Assembly (NCBI GenBank): GCA_016464795.1
Contig: JAEKNN010000046.1
Span: 43,699 to 107,698 of the forward strand
DNA from: Candidatus Amunia macphersoniae
GTDB lineage: Bacteria; Chloroflexota; Dormibacteria; Aeolococcales; Aeolococcaceae
Reading direction: 5' to 3'
Length of the DNA stretch: 64,000 nt
The notes beneath the pieces were generated by a model, which had not been told where the DNA came from, did no database searches, and worked only from the letters and a program-made list of their open reading frames with translations. Each line of letters starts with the position of its first letter. The first letter of the stretch is position 1. Position numbers and translations under genes: made by a program. Positions 45,377-54,202 of this stretch are shown piece by piece.

Positions 45377-45454
45377 GCGCTCATCATCGCCGGGGCGGGG
45401 CGCGACGAGCCTCCGCCGCCGCGACGGGCTGCCAGTCCACTAGGCTCGGGCCGC

Positions 45455-46312
45455 GTGAGCACCGCCCTCGTCCTGTTTCTCGCCGTCCTCCAGGGCGCCA
45501 CCGAACTGTTCCCTGTGTCGTCTCTGGGCCACTCGGTGGTGGTGCCGGCGCTCCTCCGCCTCGACGTCAACCCCGCTGCGCCGAGCTTCGTGCCATTCCT
45601 CGCCTTCCTCCACATCGGCACCGGACTGGCGCTCGTGGTCCTCTACCGGGACCAGTGGTGGCGGATCTCCCGGGGGTTCGTCACCGCATCGCTGCGCGGG
45701 CGCATCGACAGTGGCGACGAAAGGCTGGCCATGTTGCTGGTGGTCGCCACCATCCCCGCGGGCGTGGTGGGGTTCCTGCTCGAGACGCCGTTGAAGTCCC
45801 TGTTCGCCCATCCGCGGGTGGCGGCAGGCTTCCTGATCCTCAACGGCGCCGTCCTGGCGAGCGCGGAATTGCTGCGCCGCCGCGCGGAGCGAGCAGGCGG
45901 GGTGGAGCGTCCCAGCGCGCGAGAAGCGCGGTTCGGGACGCTCGAGCAGCTCAGCTTCGTCCGCGCCGGGCTGGTGGGCTTCTTCCAGGTGTTGGCGCTG
46001 CTTCCGGGCGTCTCTCGATCGGGCGTGACCATGGCCGGAGGGCTGGTGGGGGGCCTGCGTCACGGCGAGGCGGTGCGATTCTCCTTCCTGCTGGCAACCC
46101 CGATCATCCTGGCAGCAGGGATCCTCGAAGTGCCGCAGCTTCCGGGAAGCGGCGCGCCATTCGGGCTGTACGCAGTCGGCGCCGTGGTCGCCGGGCTGAT
46201 CGCCTACGCCAGCGCCCGGCTGCTGGTCAAGTACTTCGAGATCGGGCGACTCGACCCATTCGCCGCCTACTGTGCCATCCTCGGGGTCACCGGGTTGATC
46301 CTGCTTCACTGA
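45455..46312 (+). CDS. uppP: Undecaprenyl-diphosphatase
   Basis: A 285-aa membrane phosphatase that recycles undecaprenyl diphosphate to the monophosphate carrier for wall synthesis. The first signature is LQGATELFPVSSLGHSVVVPALL with catalytic glutamate and histidine. The second is LALLPGVSRSGVTMAGGLVGGLRHGEAVRFSF, with the key serine and arginine. The hydrophobic profile is the family's. The E-L-F-P spelling replaces the usual E-F-L-P. GTG start at 45455 matches the family N terminus; the upstream open frame is shadow of the MFS gene. Confidence 0.94.
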   Translation: MSTALVLFLAVLQGATELFPVSSLGHSVVVPALLRLDVNPAAPSFVPFLAFLHIGTGLALVVLYRDQWWRISRGFVTASLRGRIDSGDERLAMLLVVATIPAGVVGFLLETPLKSLFAHPRVAAGFLILNGAVLASAELLRRRAERAGGVERPSAREARFGTLEQLSFVRAGLVGFFQVLALLPGVSRSGVTMAGGLVGGLRHGEAVRFSFLLATPIILAAGILEVPQLPGSGAPFGLYAVGAVVAGLIAYASARLLVKYFEIGRLDPFAAYCAILGVTGLILLH

Positions 46313-46329
46313 ACTGCCACTGGAGTTGC

Positions 46330-46530
46330 ATGAGTCGCACACCACCACTCGCCATCCTGCTGGGCCTGCTCGGCGTCCTGTTCGTGGCGTTCGCCGTCTT
46401 CTACGCGACCACCGACACCTCTCTGCTGGCGAGCGCTGTGGCGCGGCACTACAAGCACGCCGTTGTGGCACTGGTGCTTGCCGTGCTCTGCTTCGTGGGC
46501 GCCAACTTCGCGCGACGCCGCGCCATCTGA
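46330..46530 (+). CDS. Small two-helix membrane protein, 66 aa
   Basis: Unrecognised. The product starts MSRTPPLAILLGLLGVLFVA, has a second helix HAVVALVLAVLCFVGANFA, and ends with FARRRAI. Loop residues between helices are DTSLLASAVARHYKH. GGAG lies about 8 bases before the ATG, and the gene begins 17 bases after uppP, so it is probably in the same transcript. Helix lengths and positive-inside ends look like a genuine membrane protein of the inner membrane. Confidence 0.65.
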   Translation: MSRTPPLAILLGLLGVLFVAFAVFYATTDTSLLASAVARHYKHAVVALVLAVLCFVGANFARRRAI

Positions 46531-46554
46531 CCTGCTCGGCGCCGCGCGTCCGGC

Positions 46555-47703
46555 TCAGATGACGGCAGTCTCGGGGGTGGTCTCCCCGCGCGCGAACCGT
46601 TCAGGGCTGAAGGGTGAGAGATCGATCTGAGCACCAACGCCGGTGATCTGTTGGGCCAGCAGCAAGCCCACCGCAGGCGCCTGCATGAACCCATGGCCGC
46701 TGAAGCCGCAGCAGAGCCAGAAACCGGGCAGCTGGGACTCGCCGACGATCGCCTGGTTGTCGGGTGACACCTCGTACAGGCCCGCCCAGCCGGTCTTGAT
46801 GGCGGCGCGCTCCAGCGCCGGCAAGCGCTCGGTGGCGTGCTCCACCAGGTGCTCGAGAAACGTCCAGTCGACGTTGGTGTCGAACGACGAGGGCTCGGCC
46901 GGATCGCTCATCCCCAACATCAGCCCCTCCCCCTCCGGATGAAAGTAGAACGAGGTGCGCATGTCGACGGTGAAGGGAGGATCACGCGCCAGTGAGAAGC
47001 TCTCGGTGATGAAGACATGCCGTCGGAACGGCTTGACTGGCACGTCGATCCCGGCCATCGCGCCCACCACGCCGGCGTGGGGACCAGCGCAGTTCACCAC
47101 CATTCGGGTGGAGATCCGGCTGCCCGCGGCCACCACCGCGCACGCTCCCCGAGGGTCGCTTTCGATGGTTTCCACCGCGACGTCCTCGACCACGTGCGCA
47201 CCCAGACGGCGCGCGGCCGAGACGTACCCGGAGGTCACCTCGTTGGGTCCCGCCAGCCCGTCTGTCGGACAGAAGGTTCCACCGATCAGGTCGGCGACGT
47301 TCAGGTCCGGGACCAGCTCGGAGACCTCGGACGCTGAGACAACGCGGACGTCGTCCAGGCCGGCAGCATGCTGCATGACCACGTTGCGCTCGAACTGAGC
47401 CATCTGCTCCGCGTCGCTGGCGACGAACAGGTAGCCGATCTGACGGAGGTCCGCTGTCGAGCCCACCTCATCCTCGAACTGCTCGAGAAGCTGGCGGCTG
47501 AGCATGCCGACGCGCACATTCACCTCGGTGGTGAACTGCTGTCGCACCCCGCCGGCAGCGCGCGCCGTCGAACCGGCACCGAAATCGCCTCTCTCGAGCA
47601 GGAGCGGTCGCATCCCAGCGCGGGCGAGGTGATAGGCGAGGCTGCAGCCGACCACTCCGCCGCCGACGATGACGCACTCTGCGCTCGAGGGCAGCTCGGC
47701 CAT
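46555..47703 (-). CDS. FAD-dependent D-amino-acid/sarcosine oxidase-like protein
   Basis: A 382-aa DAO-family flavoprotein. The FAD Rossmann motif is CVIVGGGVVGCSLAYHLARAG at the N terminus, followed by LLERGDFGAGSTARAAGGVRQQF. The late FWLCCGFSGHGFMQAPAVGLLLAQQ is the second FAD-binding part. The group oxidises secondary or primary amines of amino acids (sarcosine, proline, glycine-betaine products). No quinone or tetrahydrofolate domain is attached. Together with the adjacent aldehyde dehydrogenase and aminotransferase it suggests amine or amino-acid breakdown; the substrate is open. Confidence 0.88.
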   Translation of the reverse strand: MAELPSSAECVIVGGGVVGCSLAYHLARAGMRPLLLERGDFGAGSTARAAGGVRQQFTTEVNVRVGMLSRQLLEQFEDEVGSTADLRQIGYLFVASDAEQMAQFERNVVMQHAAGLDDVRVVSASEVSELVPDLNVADLIGGTFCPTDGLAGPNEVTSGYVSAARRLGAHVVEDVAVETIESDPRGACAVVAAGSRISTRMVVNCAGPHAGVVGAMAGIDVPVKPFRRHVFITESFSLARDPPFTVDMRTSFYFHPEGEGLMLGMSDPAEPSSFDTNVDWTFLEHLVEHATERLPALERAAIKTGWAGLYEVSPDNQAIVGESQLPGFWLCCGFSGHGFMQAPAVGLLLAQQITGVGAQIDLSPFSPERFARGETTPETAVI

Positions 47704-47707
47704 CGGC

Positions 47708-47890
47708 TCAAGCGACCTGAGCTGGCGTCGGCGCGAGCGCCAACGGGTGGTCGCCCAGGAACGCGGTGATCAGCTCGAGCCGGCGGCCTATGTACCAGTC
47801 GGTCCAGCCGTGCCCGGCCTCCTCGACCTCGGCCGGGGTCACGCGGTCCATGCCGCGCACGGTGGTGAAGCGCTCCTCGAGCTGGACCAT
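47708..47890 (-). CDS. Small hypothetical protein, 60 aa
   Basis: Not recognised. The product opens MVQLEERFTTVRGMDRVTPA and continues with EVEEAGHGWTDWYIGRRLEL before ending at a Pro/Ala-rich tail. It looks structured (amphipathic helices, two tryptophans) and is not arginine-rich like shadow frames. ATG 47890 lies 8 bases after the aldehyde dehydrogenase stop, and its stop lies 5 bases before the FAD oxidase start. It fits inside the operon exactly between two genes. It could be a real small protein or the surviving end of a larger one. Confidence 0.5.
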   Translation of the reverse strand: MVQLEERFTTVRGMDRVTPAEVEEAGHGWTDWYIGRRLELITAFLGDHPLALAPTPAQVA

Positions 47891-47897
47891 GCGGTGC

Positions 47898-49403
47898 CTA
47901 CGTCGCGTCGGTGTCGATCTGAGCGCGCTGCAGCCGTCCGCTGTAGTCGATGTAGATCGACTTCGGTTCGCTGAACTCGTCGAGCACCCGGCCCCCCGCC
48001 TCGCGGTGTCCGTTGCCTGTGTTCTTGGTGCCGCCGAAGGGAAGCTGGATCTCAGCGCCGATGGTCGGTGCGTTGACGTAGACGATCCCGGACTCCAGGT
48101 CATTGATGGCCCGGAAGGCCACGCGGAGATCATTGGTGTAGATGCTCAGGCTCAGGCCGAACTGGGTGGAGTTGGCGGCGGCGATCGCCTCATCGACCGA
48201 GCCGACAGGAATGATCGCGGTGGTCGGCCCGAAGATCTCCTCCTGGGCGATGCGCATGGTGGGTGCCACCCCGCCGAACACTGTCGGCGTGTAGAAGAAG
48301 CCGTCCGCCAGATCCCCGGCCCGCGCCACCTCGCCGCCGATGAGCAGGTCAGCCCCCTCCTGGGCTCCGATCTCCGTGTAGCCGTGGATGCGCGCCAGCT
48401 GCATCTCGTTGATCACGGGTCCAACGTCGACGGCATCGTCGAGGCCGTCACCGATGCGCAGCGCGCTGGTGCGAGCGACCAGGTCCTCGGTGAATTGGGC
48501 AAGGACCCCAGCCGAGACGATGAGCCGCGAGGATGCGGTGCATCGCTGGCCGGCGGTTCCGAAAGCTCCCCAGAGCGCGCCCTCGACGGCGAGCTCGAGG
48601 TCGGCGTCGTCCAGCACCACTATGCCGTTCTTGCCACCCAGCTCCAGCGACACCTTCTTGAGCATCTGCCCGCAGGTGGCGGCGATGAGCCTGCCCGTCT
48701 CCGCACCGCCGGTGAAGAAGATCGCCACGGTTCCGCGATGACGCACCACCGCGTCACCGGCCTCATGGTCGCCGAAGACCACGTTGACCACGCCCGATGG
48801 CAACCCCGCCTCCTCGAGGATCTCGACAAATCGCAGGGCGCACGCCGGGGTGTCCTCGGCGGGTTTGAAGACCACCGTGTTGCCGGCCATGACCGCCGGA
48901 AAGATCTTCCACGAGGGGATCGCGATCGGGAAGTTCCATGGGGTGATGCAGCCGACCACACCGAGCGGCTGACGCATGGTCATGGCCCATTTGTTGCGCA
49001 GCTCACTCGGCACCGTCTCACCGAACGCCCGCCGGCCCTCGCCGGCGATGAACTTGCCCATGTCGATGGCTTCCTGCACGTCGCCCCGAGCTTCGGTGAG
49101 CACCTTGCCCATCTCCCGGGTCATCAGCGCCGCCAGCTCCTCCTTGCTCCGCTCCATGATCTGGGCGGCGGCCAGGACGATCTCCCCCCGCCGCGGCCAC
49201 GGCGTGGCGCGCCACCCGGCCAGCGCCCGTTGGGCGGCGGCGACCGCCGCGTCCACATCGGCGGCGGAGCTCTGCGGAAACTCGCCGATCACCTCGGAGC
49301 GGTGGGCCGGGTTGCGCGACTCGAAGGTGCGGCCACTCGCGGCTTCGTGGCGTTCGCCTCCGATGAGGTTGCCTGTCTGCACAGGCTGGCGCTGGCCGAT
49401 CAC
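47898..49403 (-). CDS. NAD(P)-dependent aldehyde dehydrogenase
   Basis: A 501-aa ALDH. The catalytic cysteine is in [17 protein letters not shown], the general base in [13 protein letters not shown], and coenzyme binding in [19 protein letters not shown] and [13 protein letters not shown]. The [10 protein letters not shown] spelling resembles the ALDH7/aminoadipate- and methylglutaconate-semialdehyde branch. Substrates are likely amino-aldehydes made by the adjacent aminotransferase. The ATG at 49403 overlaps the aminotransferase stop by four bases, so the two genes are coupled. Confidence 0.9.
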   Translation of the reverse strand: MIGQRQPVQTGNLIGGERHEAASGRTFESRNPAHRSEVIGEFPQSSAADVDAAVAAAQRALAGWRATPWPRRGEIVLAAAQIMERSKEELAALMTREMGKVLTEARGDVQEAIDMGKFIAGEGRRAFGETVPSELRNKWAMTMRQPLGVVGCITPWNFPIAIPSWKIFPAVMAGNTVVFKPAEDTPACALRFVEILEEAGLPSGVVNVVFGDHEAGDAVVRHRGTVAIFFTGGAETGRLIAATCGQMLKKVSLELGGKNGIVVLDDADLELAVEGALWGAFGTAGQRCTASSRLIVSAGVLAQFTEDLVARTSALRIGDGLDDAVDVGPVINEMQLARIHGYTEIGAQEGADLLIGGEVARAGDLADGFFYTPTVFGGVAPTMRIAQEEIFGPTTAIIPVGSVDEAIAAANSTQFGLSLSIYTNDLRVAFRAINDLESGIVYVNAPTIGAEIQLPFGGTKNTGNGHREAGGRVLDEFSEPKSIYIDYSGRLQRAQIDTDAT

Positions 49404-50713
49404 CGTCCCACCTCCTCGCGGACACAGCTCTCGAGGATGTCGACGCCGCGGTCGAGATCTGCTTCGTCGATGGTGAGCGGCGGCAACATCCTGATCACGT
49501 TGTCGTCGATGCCGCAGGTGAGGATGAGCAGGTCACGCTCCACACAGCGACGCTGGATGCTGGACACCAGGTCGGCAGCGGGCCGTCCCCCGCGCATGAG
49601 CTCGATTCCGATCATGAGGCCGAGGCCGCGCACGTCGCCAACCTCCTCGAACTCATCGCGCCATCCACGCAGGCGCTGCAGCACCCGCGCGCCCAGCCTT
49701 GCCGCCCGGTCAGCGAGGCGATCGCGGCGCATGGTGTCGATGACGGCGATGGCTGCCGCACAGGCGACGGCATTGCCGCCATAGGTGGTGCCGTGCTCGC
49801 CGGGATGCCAATGCGACATCACCGCGTGGGTGGCCACCAGCCCGGCGATGGGCAGGCCGTTGCCGAAGGCCTTGGCGACGCACATGATGTCGGGCTGGGT
49901 CCCGGTGTGCTCGACACAGAAGAAGCGGCCGGTGCGCCCGAAGCCGCTCTGCACCTCGTCACACACCAGCAAGATGCCGCGCTGGTTGCAGATCTCGCGC
50001 AGCCGAGGAAGGAAAGTCGCCGGCGGCACCACGAACCCACCCTCACCCTGCAACGGCTCGACAACGATCGCCGCCACCGTGTCCGGGGGCACTGTGGTCT
50101 TGAAGAGATGCTCGATCTCATCGCCGCGAGCGATCGGACACTCCTCGTCGGCGCGGTGCGCGCAATAGCGAAAGCAATGTGGGTAGCGGACATGGTGCAC
50201 GCCAGGAAGGAACGGCCCCATCCCCTCGCGGTACCTCGCCTTGCTCGCAGTCAGCGTCAGTGCGCCGTAGGTGCGGCCGTGAAAGCCACCGGTGAAGGCG
50301 ATGATCTCGGTGCGCCCGGTGGCGCGTCGGGCCAGCTTGATGCTCGACTCCAACGCCTCCGCCCCACTGTTGTTGAGGAACACCTGGTCGAGGCCTTCGG
50401 GGGAGACAGCTACCAGGGCGGCGGCGGCGTCGACCATCGGCGGGCTGAGGGCGGTCACCGAGGTGTGCCAGAGCCTGTCGACCTGCTCGTGGACCGCCTT
50501 CACCACTGCCGGATGGAGGTGCCCGAGGTTGGTCACCCCGATGCCGCATCCGAAGTCGAGAACGTCACGCCCGTCAACGGTGTGCAGATGCGCGCCCAGA
50601 GCATGGTCGATCACCAGGTCCGAGTAGCGGCTGTAGGCCGGCGAGATCAGCTCGGCGTCACGCTCGCGCCACAGGCCTGCGCTCTGATCCCCCCGGACGG
50701 CAAGGTCGGTCAC
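49400..50713 (-). CDS. Class III aminotransferase (GABA/ornithine-type)
   Basis: A 437-aa PLP enzyme. FLNNSGAEALESSIKLARRATGR, the FHGRTYGALTLTASK loop, LVCDEVQSGFGRTGRFF and the PLP lysine in VAKAFGNGLPIAGLV are standard class III signatures. It transfers a terminal amino group from GABA, putrescine, lysine or a beta-amino acid; the exact substrate is not decidable. The start is taken at GTG 50713 because AAGGAGG sits 6 bases upstream, 23 codons inside the longest open frame. It heads the operon with the aldehyde dehydrogenase and FAD oxidase. Confidence 0.9.
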   Translation of the reverse strand: MTDLAVRGDQSAGLWRERDAELISPAYSRYSDLVIDHALGAHLHTVDGRDVLDFGCGIGVTNLGHLHPAVVKAVHEQVDRLWHTSVTALSPPMVDAAAALVAVSPEGLDQVFLNNSGAEALESSIKLARRATGRTEIIAFTGGFHGRTYGALTLTASKARYREGMGPFLPGVHHVRYPHCFRYCAHRADEECPIARGDEIEHLFKTTVPPDTVAAIVVEPLQGEGGFVVPPATFLPRLREICNQRGILLVCDEVQSGFGRTGRFFCVEHTGTQPDIMCVAKAFGNGLPIAGLVATHAVMSHWHPGEHGTTYGGNAVACAAAIAVIDTMRRDRLADRAARLGARVLQRLRGWRDEFEEVGDVRGLGLMIGIELMRGGRPAADLVSSIQRRCVERDLLILTCGIDDNVIRMLPPLTIDEADLDRGVDILESCVREEVGR

Positions 50714-50821
50714 CGCGTTCCTCCTTGTGACGGTCCGCGGTCCCACCTGGCGCGCGGTCAGCGCTGAGCGTAGCGGCTTCATTGTCCAATGCGACCGCGT
50801 CGGGGAACGGACGTACGGCAG

Positions 50822-51484
50822 TCAGAACCGTCCGATGCTCAGGAATCCGGCGAACATGATGGTGATCCCCACGGCCTCGTAGACGCCGAGGGTGTCGAGC
50901 GAGCCTCCGGTGATCTTGGCGGCGCTGAAGCCGGCGGCGATGACGAAAGCGCCAACCGTCAGCAGCACGTTGCACAGGACTCTGTCGGCGCCACCACGGT
51001 GGCGCACCAGCCGGACGGCGGACCAGGCTGACCCCCCGACCAGGATCAAGGTCCCGAGGATGTTGAGGAAGACTGCTCCCACCTGGAGCGGCGAGCCACC
51101 AGCGATGGCGGCACCGAGGACTCCAGCCGCGGAGCCCAGGCGCGAGCTGTCGACAGGAACGACCGCAGCGTCGACGGCCAGGGCCATTGTCACCACGGCG
51201 AGGATCGCGGTGGCGGCGAGCGCCACCCGTCGGGGCGCGAGCAGGAAGAGAGTGCCCATCGACAGCCAGATGACCCCGAGCACGCCGCCGAGCAGGTAGA
51301 AGGCACGGAAGACCGGCGCCGTGAAGCCCAGATGCTCGCCGGCGGCCTGGCACCCGGCAGCGGCGGCGAAGATGATCAGGCCGACAGCCCAGGCCGCGAA
51401 AGCAGGGCGGCCGGAACGGATGTACCGCCTGAGGACGACCGAGGCAAACAGCACGCTGACTACGCAGGCGACGACGGCAGCCAT
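50822..51484 (-). CDS. Hypothetical membrane protein, 7 TM
   Basis: A 220-aa protein of unknown function with about seven hydrophobic helices, starting MAAVVACVVSVLFASVVLRR. Loops are short, with positive residues (LRRYIRSGR, RLVRHRGGADR) on alternate sides. No catalytic motif is visible. Size and topology resemble uncharacterised 7-helix proteins of high-GC bacteria. It lies between the aminotransferase operon and the divergent liv operon and may be monocistronic. Confidence 0.65.
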   Translation of the reverse strand: MAAVVACVVSVLFASVVLRRYIRSGRPAFAAWAVGLIIFAAAAGCQAAGEHLGFTAPVFRAFYLLGGVLGVIWLSMGTLFLLAPRRVALAATAILAVVTMALAVDAAVVPVDSSRLGSAAGVLGAAIAGGSPLQVGAVFLNILGTLILVGGSAWSAVRLVRHRGGADRVLCNVLLTVGAFVIAAGFSAAKITGGSLDTLGVYEAVGITIMFAGFLSIGRF

Positions 51485-51590
51485 GGTGTCAACGTCCTCT
51501 CAGCACAACATCTCCGAACAACTGCTCACATCAATTGACAGCGGACTGGCCGGTCAGCGTCGGGAGAGGCGCACCGACCCCGGAAACCGT

Positions 51591-51620
51591 TTGACAGTTC
51601 GCCCCTGAGGCGTGTAGATA
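51591..51620 (+). promoter_or_regulatory. Candidate sigma-70-like promoter for the liv operon
   Basis: A perfect TTGACA is at 51591-51596. After 18 bases it is followed by TAGATA at 51615-51620, a partial -10 match with a TG two bases before it. The pair is 37 bases ahead of the livK start. A second TTGACA at 51535 has no matching -10. In such GC-rich sequence the AT-rich hexamers stand out. Confidence 0.5.
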
Positions 51621-51635
51621 AGCACACCACTTATC
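51617..51635 (+). promoter_or_regulatory. Candidate operator: inverted repeat GATAAG-N7-CTTATC
   Basis: Perfect 6-base arms GATAAG (51617-51622) and CTTATC (51630-51635) are separated by CACACCA. The repeat overlaps the proposed -10 and start site of the liv promoter, where a repressor would act. The regulator is not encoded nearby. Confidence 0.45.
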
Positions 51636-51656
51636 AATCAGCCCCTGGAGAGCTCG

Positions 51657-52958
51657 ATGATCTTGACCAAACGGTTGTTGCCCGTCGTCGGTGTTATGGG
51701 GATCGCCGCCCTGTCGGCCTGCGGCACATCCAGCACCTCCTCCTCATCGTCCGGTGGAGGCGGCGGCAACCTTGCGTCCTGCCAGGGGACGTTCACGGTG
51801 GCGACCGATCTGCCGCTCACCGGGGGCGACGCCACCGACGGCCCGCCGGTGGAGAAGGCGGCTCATCTCGCCGTGACCCAGGCGTTGGCCAACAAGACGC
51901 TCGGCGGCTGCACGCTCAAGTACGTGAGCAAGGACGACGCCACCGTGCTGAAGAACGGCCACGACCCCGCCCAGGGCGCTGCCAACATCACAGCTCTCTC
52001 CGGCGACTCATCGGTGGTCGGCGTGGTTGGGCCTTTCAACTCGAGCGTAGCGGTGGCGGAGATTCCCATCGCCAGCCAGAACCACCTGCCGCTGATCAGC
52101 CCGGCCAACACCAACCCCGGGTTGACCCAGGCGGGGACCTCAGCGTCGATCGACACCAATTCGCTGTATCCGGGTGTCCACAGCTACTTCCGGACCATCG
52201 GCACCGACATCACCCAGGGTGAGATCCTGGCCTATGTCGCCACCAAGGAGTTGAACTTCACCAAGGCATACGCGATCGACGACCAGGAGACGTACGGCAA
52301 GGGTCTGTCGACATTCTTCCAGAAGTCGTTCACAGCGGACGGCGGCACCATCGTCGGCACCGCCAGCCTGCCGGGCACCACCAAGCAGTTCCAGACCCAG
52401 GTGGCCGATGCCCAATCCAAGGGTGCCCAGGTGATCTTCTTCGGCGGCACCTCCGGCAACGGCTGCGGCATCCTGCGCAGCCAGATGCCGGCGAGCATCC
52501 CCGAGTTGGGTGGGGACGGCTGCCAGGACAACAAGTTCATCACCGACGCTGCCTCGAACGCTGCCGGGGCGCAGGTGACCAGCGCTCCCGACGCAAGCAA
52601 GCTGCCCACGGCGACAAAGTTCTACTCGGACTTCAAGTCCACGTACAACGAGGATGGAACCGAGAGCCCCTACACACCGTACGGCTTCGACGGGATGAAC
52701 GCGCTCATCCAGGCCATCAAAGCGGTCCTCACTGCCAACAACGGCCAGCCACCGACGGATCCCATGACCTTCCGCGACAGCGTCGCGCAGCAGCTGCACA
52801 AGCTCAACTACCCGGGAGCAACCGGCACTGTCGCCTTCGACAAGAACGGCGATACCACCCAACCGGGCTTCAGCCTCTACACCATCAACGGCACGGCCTG
52901 GGCCCCGAAGCAGCTGCTGACCGCCGATGCAAGCGGCAAGGTGACGGTCGCCAGCTAG
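51657..52958 (+). CDS. livK: Branched-chain amino acid-type ABC transporter substrate-binding lipoprotein
   Basis: A 433-aa lipoprotein with signal MILTKRLLPVVGVMGIAALS and lipobox cysteine in LSACGTS, followed by a Ser/Gly linker. The mature part is a type I periplasmic-binding fold: FTVATDLPLTGGDATDGPPVEKAAHLAV, GVVGPFNSSVAVAEIP and IPLISPANTNPGLT. The ligand may be leucine/isoleucine/valine or another amide or amino acid. GGAG lies 7 bases before the ATG. It heads the five-gene liv operon behind a candidate promoter and operator. Confidence 0.9.
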   Translation: MILTKRLLPVVGVMGIAALSACGTSSTSSSSSGGGGGNLASCQGTFTVATDLPLTGGDATDGPPVEKAAHLAVTQALANKTLGGCTLKYVSKDDATVLKNGHDPAQGAANITALSGDSSVVGVVGPFNSSVAVAEIPIASQNHLPLISPANTNPGLTQAGTSASIDTNSLYPGVHSYFRTIGTDITQGEILAYVATKELNFTKAYAIDDQETYGKGLSTFFQKSFTADGGTIVGTASLPGTTKQFQTQVADAQSKGAQVIFFGGTSGNGCGILRSQMPASIPELGGDGCQDNKFITDAASNAAGAQVTSAPDASKLPTATKFYSDFKSTYNEDGTESPYTPYGFDGMNALIQAIKAVLTANNGQPPTDPMTFRDSVAQQLHKLNYPGATGTVAFDKNGDTTQPGFSLYTINGTAWAPKQLLTADASGKVTVAS

Positions 52959-52974
52959 TCGCAGTGGATCTCGA

Positions 52975-53007
52975 GGGGAGGGCGCCAGGGTGCGCTCTCC
53001 CCTTTTT
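52975..53007 (+). terminator. Intrinsic terminator/attenuator between livK and livH
   Basis: An 11-bp stem is formed by GGGGAGGGCGC (52975-52985... loop CAGGGT) and its complement at 52992-53002, all paired with one G-T. It is followed by five T at 53003-53007. It lies 16 bases after the livK stop and 26 bases before the livH start. Partial termination here would give more binding protein than permease. Confidence 0.85.
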
Positions 53008-53032
53008 CCTATAGGCCTGTGAGGGGGTGACC

Positions 53033-54202
53033 GTGAGCGACGAGACGACCGCCTCGGCGGCCAGAGCCACAGCAGGAGCCATTGGACACGGCACCCTGGT
53101 CGACCCGCGTGGTCTCTCCGCGCGCACTGACCGAGCCGGCACCACACGTCCCGCCGTGGTCCGGACGCTCGCCTTCCTGCGAAAGCTCTACGGGCTTGTA
53201 CAGCGGTACTTCCCACAGTTCCTGATCGCCGGAATCGCCTTCGCCATCCTCAAGGTGTATGCCAACGGTGGCCTCACCCTCATGGGTGCGCAGATCAAGA
53301 ACGCGCTGGTGCTCGGCGCCATCTACGCGCTGGTGGCGATCGGCTACACCATGGTGTACGGGATCATCGAGCTCATCAACTTCGCCCACGGTGATGTCTT
53401 CACGCTCTCGGGCTTCTACGCGTTCGTCATCGCAGGGCTGTCCGGTGGGGCGATCGGAAGCCTGGCAACGCACAGCGGCATCGGCCTCCTGCTGGCGTTG
53501 CTGATCATCTTTCCCACCACCATGGTGGCGGCCGGCTTCACCGGCGTGGTCATCGAACGGGTTGCCTACCGGCGGCTTCGCGACGCGCCCCGCCTGGCCC
53601 CGCTGATCACGGCCATCGGCGTCTCCTTCCTCCTCGAAGGGCTGATGCTGGTCATCTTCGGCGCCGACAACAGGCCCACCAAGCTGTCCTCGTGGATCAC
53701 CGGTCGCGCCGTGAGAGTCGCCGGCGTCGACGTCAACTGGAAGGACATCTTCGTGGTCGCCACCGCCCTCGGGCTGATGTTCTCGCTCGGGGCCTTCGTA
53801 CGCATCACGACGCTCGGCAAGGCGATGCGCGCAACCGCCCAGGACCGCAGTGCCTCACTGCTCAGCGGCATCAACGTCAATCGGACGATCTCCGCCACGT
53901 TCTTCATCGGATCCGCTCTGGCGGCGGCGGGGGCGATCGTCTACAGCATCAACTACGACCTGATCCAGTGGAACCTGGGGTATCAACTGGGGATCATCGC
54001 CTTCACCGCGGCGGTGCTGGGAGGGATCGGGAACATTGTCGGCGCTGGGGTGGGCGGCTTCATCATCGGGGTCATCTCCGTATTCGGCGGGCAGCTCGCC
54101 GGCGGTGAATGGAGCAACTCACTGGTCTTCGCGATCCTGGTGATCATCCTCACCTTCCGACCTGTCGGACTGTTCGGCGTGGATGTGACCACCCGTGCCT
54201 AG
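53033..54202 (+). CDS. livH: Branched-chain amino acid-type ABC permease, LivH
   Basis: About 389 aa. After a roughly 70-residue soluble N-terminal extension, the permease core runs ALVLGAIYALVAIGYTMVYGIIELINFAHGDVF, with the LivH signature INFAHG, eight to nine helices and a late AAVLGGIGNIVGAGVGGFIIG. The core matches LivH (about 300 aa), so the N terminus is unusually long. GTG 53033 has GAGGGGG about 6 bases upstream; GTG 53027 is an alternative. It overlaps livM by 8 bases. Confidence 0.92.
   Translation: MSDETTASAARATAGAIGHGTLVDPRGLSARTDRAGTTRPAVVRTLAFLRKLYGLVQRYFPQFLIAGIAFAILKVYANGGLTLMGAQIKNALVLGAIYALVAIGYTMVYGIIELINFAHGDVFTLSGFYAFVIAGLSGGAIGSLATHSGIGLLLALLIIFPTTMVAAGFTGVVIERVAYRRLRDAPRLAPLITAIGVSFLLEGLMLVIFGADNRPTKLSSWITGRAVRVAGVDVNWKDIFVVATALGLMFSLGAFVRITTLGKAMRATAQDRSASLLSGINVNRTISATFFIGSALAAAGAIVYSINYDLIQWNLGYQLGIIAFTAAVLGGIGNIVGAGVGGFIIGVISVFGGQLAGGEWSNSLVFAILVIILTFRPVGLFGVDVTTRA

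Noticed and set aside
44369..45454. Upstream extension of uppP to 44369.
   Set aside because: The region is the antisense of the MFS gene; family alignment and the GTG at 45455 set the true start.
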